From the NCBI GenBank assembly GCA_003415625.1, contig PYIU01000001.1, positions 7,814,210 to 7,878,209 on the forward strand: a stretch of 64,000 nt of DNA, read 5' to 3'. The notes under the pieces were generated by a model. That model saw only the letters and a list, made by a program, of their open reading frames with translations. It ran no database searches and was not told the origin of the DNA. This DNA is from Aquanectria penicillioides. Its lineage: Eukaryota > Ascomycota > Sordariomycetes > Hypocreales > Nectriaceae. Numbering within the stretch: the stretch's first letter is position 1; the number at the start of each line of letters is the position of its first letter. Positions 44,757-54,763 of this stretch are shown here, one piece after another. A program made the translations under genes and the position numbers.

Positions 44757-47721
44757 GACGAGCGCACAAACTGGTTGACGAGACTGTCACGCTGAGAGAA
44801 ACAGTGTATGCGTCGCAGCGACGAAAATAAAGGAGAACAAAAAGAATCAAGACGTGTTTTCTTTCTCCTGCAAGGCTACATGCCATGTGATTTCAGCCAA
44901 AGGCCCCACCCACGTGTTCACTCTTGGCGAGTGTCTAGACCCAACATAGCTAGAGAGGGCTTGGAAGCAATGACGAGATTCATACGAAGATTGTTAATTT
45001 CCTGTTCGATTAAGCCAAGCACTTTAATGTAGCATGATTGGTCTAACTCGATCGCCTCACCGAGATGATACCACCGCCCTGGTATTCTTCGTCAAACTTG
45101 AGGGTGGAGTGGCTTCTGACGCTGAGGTCGTTAAAAGCCAAACTCGCATTCATCAGCATTTGCAGTGACGGGGCCAAAGTCCAACCCCTCCCTTGGGGAA
45201 ACAAAAGGGTCCATTCAAAGGATCATTCAACCATTCATTAATTTTATCCTGCTCCTTCAACCATTTTTGCACAGGGACGAGAACAAAAGACTGCCGCAAA
45301 GGGCATTACATAGTAGCTGGACGATGAATGTCGAATGTCAATGTTCAACATTGCGTACATATTATATGATATTGTCGCCAGGATGGGAATACCGCATGTA
45401 GTAGGTAGAATGTTCTCAATTGTCTCTATCTTCTCTGTCTTTCCAAGAGGAGGGTTTGAAGGCATCCCCCATAGGGAGGGCTTGTTTCATAGCATATTTA
45501 GTTTAGATAAGCGCAAGTCCCTTGATTGTATAAAACTCTATGTCCTGGATTTTATAATATTCATTGACGATTCGATTTCATTGTTAATTGTATTTCAATA
45601 GTCATGATTGGGAACGTAATCTTACGATTTGACTACTATTCCATTAAAAGAGTTAAATAATCCTCCGTATAGAGGATGGTAAAGGCAGTAATCTAAGAGA
45701 CGATGACATGAAGAATTGAACCAAGTCGTCGTAATCTTGGTCTGCATTTTGCATTTGGTTGTTTCACGTAGGTCAGGAAACAAGAGTTTTGAAAAATCAA
45801 GGATAATATTTAAATTCGCATTGCTAACCTCCCGTTAGCTACTCTTCAAACTTTCCATGGCTTCATTCCCTGCCTAGTTGTGTGTGTCACCAGATGTTCG
45901 ATTTCCTCGCAACTGTTCCCGTTGGCTTTGTGTGATTTGTGTCGTTCAACCCCAGGTTTTAGCGCGTTAACAGGCTCACGCACCTCCTTTGCAACTGGAC
46001 GGAGCTCATCTTATTTCAATAATTTACTTAGTAACTGTTTCAAGAGTACAATACAAAGTGTAGTGATTGTCCTTGAGCCCTGTTTGTCCAGTTGAGCGTG
46101 GTGTCTAGGCAGGTTGCGACTCTGCGAAAAATGCAAAACATATCTGTGGCCATGTGCAGCCCAGTAGTCCCGAGTCATTCATATAATCAGCTCAGTATGG
46201 CCCACAAGATACGGCGAGCGAGGGGGTTCGAGATGACGGAAAATGATGGACCAAATGCGCATCCACCGCTTCCGCTCGCTGAGATAACCACACCTATCAA
46301 ATGAACTTTCCCGTTCTATTTTAGCTTTTTGTGACTCATTCATGCTATTAAAATTGATGAACTCGCGTAACTAGCATCTTGTTCCGCGGATGTGATCATC
46401 AAGTTGTTGGAATTGGCGGAATATCTGCATTCATCTTGGACAGACTAGCGGCTCTTTATCATGGTGAAGAAGATGGCGGGTCACGTATTTGATAGATTTA
46501 AAGTCATGTTCGCGCAAACACGGCTAGTACTTCTGTGTATCGGCAGCGTAGAATTGGCAGGCTCTGTGGAAATATCTCTCGGGTTGCAAAATGATAACTA
46601 CTAAGTCATCGTCGTCGTCACCGTCGTACGTGGCCTCATATTCGCTAGCTGCTCCCGGCCTTGAGGAACGACGCAACCGTCTCGGGTTGGCGCTGTTGCG
46701 AAAGGCAGTCTGTTATCTGGTGGCTCGACGTAGCGCATTGAGGCTATTGTGACCTGCCTTTTCCTGTAGCAAAACACTACTAACTCTAGGGGTACACTTC
46801 GAATATCCTTGCATGCAATTTCACCCAACGTGGCTTCCTCGCTCTTCCCCTTTTCATCTATTCTGTCGTCGCCGTCGTCATCGGTGTCACTTTCGCTGCT
46901 ACCTTTTCTGTCTCTGCTGCTCAGGGAGCATTCTTCAGTGAGCTTTATTCGATTGCTTCGATGACCTAGGAGGGCTATTCGCTGCTCCGATCTAGTCAGC
47001 TTTGTCCCGGATGCCTAGATGCAACATGTTCTGGGCCAATGCCCCTAATCATGATAGAGTGAAAATAACGAAGCCAGTAAAGGCCTCTTGTGCCTCTTAT
47101 AGCCAGGTCCAAGGGACTAATATACAAGGGCAGAAATTTAGATACACGATTAATGTACTTTAATACTCCGGAATTAGCTGGTGACGGATATGCATGGTCC
47201 AATCGGCTCAAGCCGGGCTACGTGTATTGCAATGTAATTCACCATAATGCAAAATGCCAATAATATAGTCCCTAAGGACACCAATTCTAATTTGAAGATT
47301 GCAAAAACTGCTAGTTGTGCGGAGGTGCGAGTGGTGTACCTGTGCATCTGTTCGAAACTTTAAACATCAGCCAACAGTAACAACCTGGTGATGTTGAATT
47401 GGAGGCATGTTGGAACACCAGGGCTCCAGGGAGTCACGTGAGAAACAGGGGGTTGTCGGGACCGACTCGGAGAAGGCTCGCCGAGCCTCCGGTCGGCTAG
47501 CCTGTATTAGGAAGAAAAGGAAAGATAGACCTCCCTAACCCTAAGGGGCGGGACCTAGAGTGAACAAGATACACAATACACAGATGTTCAAGGTCATCAA
47601 TTGGTCATACGAGCTATCCAACAGGTGACCCCTCCAAAAGCATGCTATTGTAACGAACGTGCCCTAGATTATCTCCTGTGGTTGCCATCGTACTAAAGGA
47701 AACTCAGTGGCATAATGACAT
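44757..47721. other. Gene-poor AT-rich region, about 3 kb
   Basis: No coding region could be supported. Frames are short and unlike known families. A possible solo LTR (47408-47623) lies at the right edge and is listed separately. Confidence 0.5.
47408..47623. mobile_element. Possible solo LTR, 216 bp
   Basis: Starts TGTTGGAACACC and ends CTATCCAACA, so it has TG..CA ends and a 7-nt terminal inverted repeat TGTTGGA/TCCAACA, as in copia-type LTRs. Inside is a GC-rich hairpin around AGGCTCGCCGAGCCT and then an AT-rich 3' half. The 5 bp on either side (AGGCA, GGTGA) do not match, so the target duplication has decayed or the element is not a clean solo LTR. Confidence 0.4.
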
Positions 47722-49321
47722 CTAGTTTTCAGACGAAACGTATAAAAATGATGGATCGACACAATAAAATCCCTCAACGGGCAACGCAGGAGAGTTGGCC
47801 TCGATGGATGAGGGCGAGTCGAAATGAACTACTACCTTTGACAAATCGTCGGCGGGGATGGATAAGGCTTTCTGTCCTTCCTGATCCAAGGTCAGGCTAT
47901 CAATTGCCATCCCCATTTCATCGTTCTCTGGGCTGAACCACCTCATTTGCGAATGCTCTGCCTTCAGTTGAAGAAGCGGATAAAGCCCTGCCGAACGCGG
48001 CCTGCGAGCACTCTCAGGCAGGAGATGTTCTATCGAAGCCAACGAAGTCAATGGGGACGACTCTTTATTCATAGGTGACTTTACGTAGCTCCTTGACTCC
48101 TTCTCTGGACCAGAGTCGGATGTTGATTCTCGAGCCTTCTGTTGAAAGCGTATGTGAACTTCGTCCAGCAGGTCTGCCAAAAGCAGTACCGCGTCTTTTT
48201 CATCTTTTGGTTGGATCTGACATCGACCGAGAAAGGAAGACAAAATTCGGTCGTGTTCTTCCCTCCAAAAGTCACGTATCATCTCGGTTGTCTCTTCCAC
48301 AGCTGAACACAGATACGGATTGTCAGGTCTTCGTACACCCACGAACAAAACGTCCCAGACTTCATACCACTGGGCTCTTTTCGTAATCGATCGGTCGACG
48401 GGATGATCCAGACATCTTCTGACCTCGGAAGAAATGCCGTGGAGGGTAGCATCCCTTAAATCCTCTCGTGACTCACACGATCGAGTTCTAATATGATCAT
48501 CGCGATCGCTCGGCGATTCGAAGCTCGTGAAGCAAGTTGGGCAGTAAAAGTCGGGCTGGGAATGCCGTCGATCAATGTGCTGTTTGACATCGCGGATGCG
48601 AGTCAATTTGCGGTTCATACAATCCATGTGATGGAACGGAAACCTCCTGAAGAAAGGACACGCAAATCGACAATCTTCGCCGCCGTTGTCTGTGCGCTGC
48701 CTGCTTGAGCGGAGACTGTCACCTTCCAGGCCGCTGCTTAAGTCGCAATCCTCCAGCTCTTCCCGATAGTCCTGGCTGCTGCCTCTCCGACCTCTCTTGT
48801 GTCCGATTGTCCCTGGAGAATTCTGCTTGGTCCCCCGTTTGTGGACGACAATGGGAGTACCGGGCAGTCTTCGACCTGCGGGGGCTGTCTTCTGTTGCAA
48901 ATGCTTGTGCTTTTCGTCCGGTCCAGGACTCGATGAGAATACCTGTACAGAGTAGGTTTTGGTCATTGGAGTTCCCGTGGACCCTTCGATTGTATGCCGG
49001 CCATGATCGACCGGTGACACAGGCGTCAACAGCCTCGTTCGTGTCTCGCCCCTTGCTGGTGGTTTGGATGTATCATTATTTTGGAAGAGGGATAAGTCTA
49101 CCGCATTATCACAGCCCCCAATATTAACATTGCGTTCGTCGAAGGAGTCTTATTTCATTCAACGAATAATTAGCATGATGAGGACATGGTTGATTAGCGG
49201 AAATGGCAAACCAACCTGATGATTTAGTGCTCCGTTGCCGCCCTCCCACCTCCTCTATGATCCTCAAATCCCAAGGCGAGGCACTAAATGATTCCCAGCT
49301 CCTATGCTTTGAAAGCGGCAT
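47722..49321 (-). CDS. Fungal C2H2-like zinc-finger protein (paralogue 1 of 3)
   Basis: Exon 2 is 47722..49148 and exon 1 is 49216..49321, with a 67-nt intron, giving 510 aa if the ATG at 49321 (MPLSKHRSW) is right. The frame is open upstream, so a further 5' exon is possible. A basic, Ser-rich N-terminus with several KRG clusters precedes the finger region at about 190-260: FACPFFRRFPFHHMDCMNR, RIRDVKQHIDRRH, FYCPTCFTSFES, RDDHIRTRSCE. The spacer QWYEVWDVLFVG..PDNPYL follows. This layout is common in Pezizomycotina. Nucleic-acid binding is presumed and no function is known. It pairs with related genes at 50927 and 53134. Confidence 0.82.
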
Positions 49322-49560
49322 GCTTTCAATCGGGGTTGTCTCCGAAAGCCCCGATGCCACTGCTTGTACTGGTGTGAGAATCCAGAGTGATCCCTGTCAC
49401 GACAGTTAGAGGCAAGTTGGAAGTAAGCCTTGAGCCTACTGGTAATTGAGCTAGCACATGAAGACAAGTTGAACCCCAGCTGTAACCAGAGAACAGCGAT
49501 GAAAACAAAACAGGGGCTTCATCATCGTTTTTCCGAACTCGCGGGTGGGAGGGGGTTTGT

Positions 49561-49570
49561 CACAATTGTG
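49561..49570. promoter_or_regulatory. Palindrome CACAATTGTG upstream of zinc-finger paralogue 1
   Basis: A perfect 10-bp palindrome about 240 nt upstream of the proposed start. It shares the 15-mer TTTGTCACAATTGTG with 54749-54763. Confidence 0.55.
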
Positions 49571-50357
49571 AAGAAACGGCCGGCTAGAGTCGCCACATTT
49601 ATCAGAGCCATGTCACAATCACAACAACAACCCCGCGTCGTCCCCACTATACTCGAGAGGCTGAACAAAGTATGCCACGGGACAGTTGACTGTAACGTGT
49701 GGGGGGCGCTCACTGACTTACGTAGTGGTTGGCACGGAGCCTTCCGTTCTAAAACTGAGTCTGACTGAGGGAACGGCTGAGAGGCTAACGACTAAAGTTG
49801 ACAGATGTTTCTAAAAATAGTCATGAAAAAGGAAAAAAACAGGCCCAAAGAAAAAAGGGGATGGCAAAATAGGGGGAGGAATGGATCTCTTAGAGGATGT
49901 AAACAATGAGAAACGGTAGTAGCCGTACTCGTCACCTGCGTGATCTTCGGCCGTTGTCGAGAAAACCTGACGACTCATGTACTCCGGTGTCGAGCTGCGT
50001 TTATCTCTTGTTCTGAACTTGTAACAATTGCACTTGTTCCGCGTGCTCGCACAAGGAATAGATACCGCAGATGGAATCTTCGTCCTCATGAGAAGCCAGG
50101 GGAAAATTGGGATCCCAAACTTGTTCACTACGTCAGTCGTGATAGTTTCCAGCTAGTGGCCCCCATCGCTCCAGGATAATCGAAACATAACAACCATCGA
50201 CGCCCAACCAACAGACAAGGCAAAATTGGTGTCGCCTGCCAGCCAGCCACCGGGATTTTTTTCCCCATCCACCATTGTCACGCTTATCACGGACTCGGCC
50301 TTGACTCTCCGAAGTGCACCACGGACCACACCCAGCGAAGACTTTGGTACGCGGACC

Positions 50358-50401
50358 ACAATTGTGGTGGCTTCACAATTGTGGTAGCTTCACAATTGTG
50401 C
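50358..50401. promoter_or_regulatory. Three tandem CACAATTGTG palindromes, 17-bp period
   Basis: Perfect copies at 50358-50367, 50375-50384 and 50392-50401, spaced by GTGGCTT/GTAGCTT-type linkers. They lie about 530-570 nt upstream of paralogue 2. The period is below two helical turns. They look like a dimeric regulator array. Confidence 0.6.
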
Positions 50402-50926
50402 GATCCAGTGAAGGGCTCGCGTAGTTGCCTCCTCCACGAGTGGCCGTTACGGTGGCGAGCGCCTCCCGCTGCGTTGGATTATCTACGCGGGCAATCATTC
50501 TTGGCTTAGTTAAAGTCGTAGGTTCATAGTCAACAAGCATGCCAACTGTTTCCTTTCGTCTTCGCCAATAACCCACCTTGTTCAATCGCTCGCGTTATTA
50601 GTTCTCCAGACATCTTCATTCGCCCTACTGCTTCTCTGGTCGTCTCTCTTTCTTTTCAACCCCCGTCTCGTCGACCTCGCCTCACCGGGCTGCTGCTTCT
50701 TCGCCACGTTGCTGTGCAATTCCCCGTACTCCCTGAGCTACACGCGTCCGCCCGGTGTTGAGCTCTGCGAGATTGCAAGCAAACTCACGAGGAACCGAAA
50801 AAGCCGTGAGGTAACAAACAGCACACCAAAGGCTACCGCAGGAACTAGTTCCCGCGGTCAACAATCGCCGCCGTAGCGAGGACAAGCCGGCGTATCTAAT
50901 TGTTTCGAGTTCTTCTAATATTTTCC

Positions 50927-52699
50927 ATGTTCATAATTGCTAGCCAGCTTGGACTCGACACAGGCATTGAGACGGCGGTGAAGTGGCCTCCAGTAATGAT
51001 TTGGCTCTTGGGCTTCAAGCCCAATTGGACTGCACCATTGCACGAACAGATCCCACCCACAAATGAAAATGTGCACGCTGCGGCTACCAGCTCCTTTGCC
51101 CAATGTCCTTCAAAGCAGCCCGTACCTGTTTCCTTGGATCAAGCCTGCACGACGTCTCCAAAAAAGAAGCTCCTCTCAGATAAGTTCATTGTGTGGGACG
51201 CTTTATGCGGCCGTGTCCAGCGCGCGTCAGGTACCACAGGGAACCTGGAGACGACGCTGCGGTGGCCCGGGCTTGCGCCGTCGCGGCGGATCGTCGTGGA
51301 CGATCGGCACCTAATTTCATGGATCTACTGTTACCGCTTCCGTTCTCGTTATCGTGCTCAGCCCGCCTTCAAGGATCAGCTCTCAAGCCTGCAGATCACC
51401 TCATGCCCAGCGGGCCAGGTAACACAGAAGAGAGGAGGGTCGGGTGGCGACGATGGGGGTACAAACAGGAAACGACGCAAACACAACAGGCCTTGGAACA
51501 AGAAGCCCACCGACCGTGATAGCAATGGCGGGGGTGGCGACGGGCAAGATGAAAACAATGGCGGGTCTGGTAGTTGCGGTAACGGCCATGCAGACGATGA
51601 CGAGGAACCGCAGGGCCAGCGGCTGTGGGCTTGTCCGTTCTACAAGCTCGACCATGTTCGCTATTGGCGCTGTCTGAAGAAGTACGAGCTGAGCCGTTAC
51701 CAAGACGTCATTCTCCATATCGAGCGGTGTCATACATTCAAGGGCTATTACTACTGCCTAACTTGCGGGAAGTCGTGGCAGGAAGCGAATGAGTGGGTTT
51801 CGCACTGCGAACGGATGACTTGTACCAGACGTCCGGGTACGCTCGAAATGCTGGATCCCAGCGAGTTAGAGACCATCAAAGGTCGCCTGCCCGGTCTGAC
51901 AGATCGAGCCAGGTGGTACAAGACATGGTCACAACTCTTCGAAAACCACGAGCCACCAGCATCGCCCTACATCGAGATTGGCATCGGCGAGGCGGCCTCG
52001 GCCATGAAGAACCACTACAAGACAAAACTGCAGGAAAGCATGCCATCGATACTCTGTCGGCACGGCCTTCACCTAGGCGATCAGCAAAGAGCCTTGTTTG
52101 AAGCCGACATCATGCGCATGGTATTTGATGCTCCGATTCCAACCACGCTTCGCCGCAGGCATAACTTCCCCGAACCCAGTTACATTGACACGGCCAACAC
52201 CGCGCAATCGGCTCCGCAAGCTACGGCCCCGGAGACGGAGAGCAGGCGTATTTCTCAGAGTCCTGAAGCTTTGTTAGCGTCCCGCAGGGAGACCCCGACC
52301 AATGTCGCTCGCTTGCCGCCGGCCCGTCCCGGTCCCAATGCCAGTCCGGCTCCGCTTCCCCACCCCAGGGCCGAGGACGGTCGCCGGGGTCACGTAATGC
52401 AGTTTGCCACTGATCATTCAATCGGACAGTCGTACGTGCCTCCGATGTTGATTGACCCGGCACTTACGAGCCCGGGGGACTTTGTGGATTTTGACAGTCC
52501 AGGCTTTCTCGGAGGGCCTCTCAGTGGATCGTTCCCACCAACTCATTTGCCGCCTCATCCGGCGACACGCGAGCCTGCTGCAACGGAAGATGCCATAGGA
52601 GAGAATGGTCAGTTAGACCTCCTTGTCGCTGAGGAATTTGATGATTATCTCGATTTCGGTGAGAATCAAGACAAGGAGGGAGAGGACGAAGTGACATGA
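50927..52699 (+). CDS. Fungal C2H2-like zinc-finger protein (paralogue 2 of 3)
   Basis: A long open frame with ATG at 50927, giving 590 aa. The N-terminal 150 residues look poorly conserved and may hide an intron or a later start, so this end is uncertain. A Gly/Asn/Asp-rich linker with a basic patch (NRKRRKHNRPWNKK) precedes the finger region at about 230-300: LWACPFYKLDHVRYWRC, LSRYQDVILHIERCH, YYYCLTCGKSWQEANEWVSHCERMTC. The shared RARWYKTWSQLFEN..PASPYIE segment follows. The second half is low-complexity, Pro/Ala-rich and acidic at the end (EEFDDYLDFGEN), like an activation region. Same family as the genes at 47722 and 53134. Confidence 0.8.
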   Translation: MFIIASQLGLDTGIETAVKWPPVMIWLLGFKPNWTAPLHEQIPPTNENVHAAATSSFAQCPSKQPVPVSLDQACTTSPKKKLLSDKFIVWDALCGRVQRASGTTGNLETTLRWPGLAPSRRIVVDDRHLISWIYCYRFRSRYRAQPAFKDQLSSLQITSCPAGQVTQKRGGSGGDDGGTNRKRRKHNRPWNKKPTDRDSNGGGGDGQDENNGGSGSCGNGHADDDEEPQGQRLWACPFYKLDHVRYWRCLKKYELSRYQDVILHIERCHTFKGYYYCLTCGKSWQEANEWVSHCERMTCTRRPGTLEMLDPSELETIKGRLPGLTDRARWYKTWSQLFENHEPPASPYIEIGIGEAASAMKNHYKTKLQESMPSILCRHGLHLGDQQRALFEADIMRMVFDAPIPTTLRRRHNFPEPSYIDTANTAQSAPQATAPETESRRISQSPEALLASRRETPTNVARLPPARPGPNASPAPLPHPRAEDGRRGHVMQFATDHSIGQSYVPPMLIDPALTSPGDFVDFDSPGFLGGPLSGSFPPTHLPPHPATREPAATEDAIGENGQLDLLVAEEFDDYLDFGENQDKEGEDEVT

Positions 52700-53133
52700 G
52701 AGATCCCGAAGCAGGGCCTGGGTCACGACGCGAGAAGTTTGGCAGAGCGAAACAAACGCGGATTGCCGAAAGGCACAAGACCAAGAAGAAAACACAACCA
52801 AAAAAAAAAAAAAAAAAGACTAAAAAAGACAAGGAAGAGGATCAATCATCATGATGCATGGCGAAATTCGTACATGCATTCATGATATTTGTACATATAT
52901 CTTCGCAAGTATATATGCTTGAATCCATTCAGAGGAGCCACCGCCAGCGCAAATCAATAAATTTAAATTGGCTCTCTTGGGTATTAGTATTGGGTATTAA
53001 CATGGACGCCTTGTTTGACCCAACGCCAGCAAAATGTCTAAAATACAACCTACCCAGATGTACGAAGCCCAAAATCAAGACCTAGATGCATGTGTCCGTA
53101 TTCTCACACAAATGCAACTGCCCAAACCCCGGT
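52700..53133. other. Convergent spacer
   Basis: 434 nt with an A-run at 52799-52817. Only short frames; presumed 3' flanks of paralogues 2 and 3. Confidence 0.45.
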
Positions 53134-54387
53134 TCAATGCCCCTCCTTGTGCCCTTCAGCAAGCACATCCTCGTTGAAGACCTTGTCAACAAAACCCTCG
53201 AAGGCCCCGCGACAGATGATATCGGTCGCACTGATGTCGTCCAGTCCCTTTCTCTCTAGGAATTCCAAGACGTACTCCCTGCCGTGGGTAGCCCAGTGAT
53301 CTCGAGCCATGGACACTTGACGCTCGTTTCTGCCGTCGAGATAAGGTGAGCGGTTGAGCTGAGAGTTGGGGAAGACCGTTGCCCAAATGCGCTTCCACCT
53401 GCGACTTTCGCCCAGGTACAGCTTGTCTCGCTCCAACAGCCTGGCCTTTTGGAATTCATTGACACCGTCAATCTCAATCGGACTGCGAGGTTTACACGCT
53501 CGAGCACGGAGGTGGTTGTCTCGTTCCATGGCCTTGTCGAACACCCGTTGGCATATCGGGCAATAGGGCGGCTCGGTGTGATGCCGTCGAACATGTCGAA
53601 TCACGTCCTCAATAGACTGAAGGTCATGGTTTCGCAGACAAGATCGGTATTTTTGCGGATTGTAAATGTACATGGGACAGGCCAAATGGAAGTACCCGTC
53701 GAGGTGCCCGACCATGACAAACTCATCGTCATCACTGTCTTCGTCATCCGACTCAGATTGCGTCCATCCAAGGTCCCAGCCCAGGCCCCGGGACCGTTTC
53801 CGTGGTGCGAGTCTGTCGTCAGGTGGGACCCCATACTGCGCCGAGGGCATCCAAACCAGAAATTTATGGTAAATGAATTGTACCAGCTCGCGTCGAATTC
53901 TGCGGGCCTCGTCATCCGCAATCAGGGTATCTTCCAAAGCGAATTCATTCTGTCCAAGGGCCGCATCGTCTTCGCTGTCGAGTTCATCATCAGAGCTACT
54001 GTCGTCGCTGGCTGAGCTGTCGTCCAGGGCTCCATCGGCCAATGATGGCATCCTGGCATGCAAATTCGACCTGGCGAGCGGGAAACATCTATTCCATCCT
54101 TGGAATCTTGGGGCTGTCGCGATGGGTTGTCCAGATCTGCCGCGCTTGGTCCCAGTAGGTTCCTGACCAGGTGATGGGTGGGAGACGATGTCGCCAGAAG
54201 GGCTCGGGGGCAAATGTTCCAGTCCTTGGGCCAACCGATGTGGCAATCTATTTATCCCTGTCGAGGCTTTCAGTCCATTTTTTCCAGCCTGCACATGGGT
54301 TGGTGGTGGCGACTTTTGCGAGCGATGACTTCCGGGTTCATCATGCTGCCAAACTTCTCTTCGAGCTGGAACACGCGCAACCCTCAT
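53134..54387 (-). CDS. Fungal C2H2-like zinc-finger protein (paralogue 3 of 3)
   Basis: A single exon of 417 aa from the ATG at 54387 (MRVARVPARR). The N-terminal 120 residues are basic and Pro/Ser-rich. Two acidic blocks follow (LDDSSASDDSSSDDELDSED; SESDDEDSDDDEF). The finger region is at about 235-300: FHLACPMYIYNPQKYRSC, SIEDVIRHVRRHH, PPYCPICQRVFDKAMERDNHLRARAC. Next comes SRRWKRIWATVFPN..NRSPYLD, the same post-finger segment as in paralogues 1 and 2. It lacks their long C-terminal tail and ends soon after a helical segment. Acidic-plus-finger layout suggests a nuclear role; no function is known. It is convergent with paralogue 2. Confidence 0.85.
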   Translation of the reverse strand: MRVARVPARREVWQHDEPGSHRSQKSPPPTHVQAGKNGLKASTGINRLPHRLAQGLEHLPPSPSGDIVSHPSPGQEPTGTKRGRSGQPIATAPRFQGWNRCFPLARSNLHARMPSLADGALDDSSASDDSSSDDELDSEDDAALGQNEFALEDTLIADDEARRIRRELVQFIYHKFLVWMPSAQYGVPPDDRLAPRKRSRGLGWDLGWTQSESDDEDSDDDEFVMVGHLDGYFHLACPMYIYNPQKYRSCLRNHDLQSIEDVIRHVRRHHTEPPYCPICQRVFDKAMERDNHLRARACKPRSPIEIDGVNEFQKARLLERDKLYLGESRRWKRIWATVFPNSQLNRSPYLDGRNERQVSMARDHWATHGREYVLEFLERKGLDDISATDIICRGAFEGFVDKVFNEDVLAEGHKEGH

Positions 54388-54626
54388 TCTTATGATAGGG
54401 GAGCGAAGATATTGGTATGGCCTTTGTTGCCGCGTGTTTATCCATCACATTTGACGTTTTCCCGTCCCTTATATTGGTTGAACCCCTTCCAGTCCACCAT
54501 GTGCACATAGATTTCGAGGTCGGCCGCAGTTTATTGCCGTATTCTGCAAGGCGGCCGGCGTTAAGTCACCGATGCCTCAAATGAACTAGGGTGTTGCTTG
54601 GGAATCGGTTTGAATAGGAAAGGCAC

Positions 54627-54642
54627 GCGCACACGTGTGCGC
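54627..54642. promoter_or_regulatory. 16-bp perfect palindrome with CACGTG core
   Basis: GCGCACACGTGTGCGC, about 240 nt upstream of zinc-finger paralogue 3. The core is an E-box, the binding site of bHLH or bZIP dimers. It could also be chance. Confidence 0.35.
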
Positions 54643-54753
54643 TTCAGCGTGGAAAGCACAGAATTAATGAAACCAAAATCTACTCTCTGGCCAATTGAAC
54701 GCGGCTAAGAAGATTAGGGACTGACTGTGGTGCTGAAAATCCCTAGACTTTGT

Positions 54754-54763
54754 CACAATTGTG
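54754..54763. promoter_or_regulatory. Palindrome CACAATTGTG upstream of zinc-finger paralogue 3
   Basis: A perfect copy about 370 nt upstream of the start, in the same extended context as the copy at 49561. Confidence 0.55.

Larger units (their letters stand above)
49322..50926. other. Divergent region between zinc-finger paralogues 1 and 2
   Basis: 1.6 kb with no supported gene. It contains four copies of the palindrome CACAATTGTG (listed separately) and pyrimidine-rich leader sequence near 50600-50740. Confidence 0.5.

Noticed and set aside
45335..45601. 89-codon open frame in the AT-rich gene-poor region
   Set aside because: Hydrophobic, AT-driven composition with no family; nothing nearby to splice to.
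46395..47375. A second TGTTGGAATTGG start with a CCAACA further on, as a larger LTR element
   Set aside because: The two ends are about 980 nt apart with no matching inner features or target duplication; probably chance.
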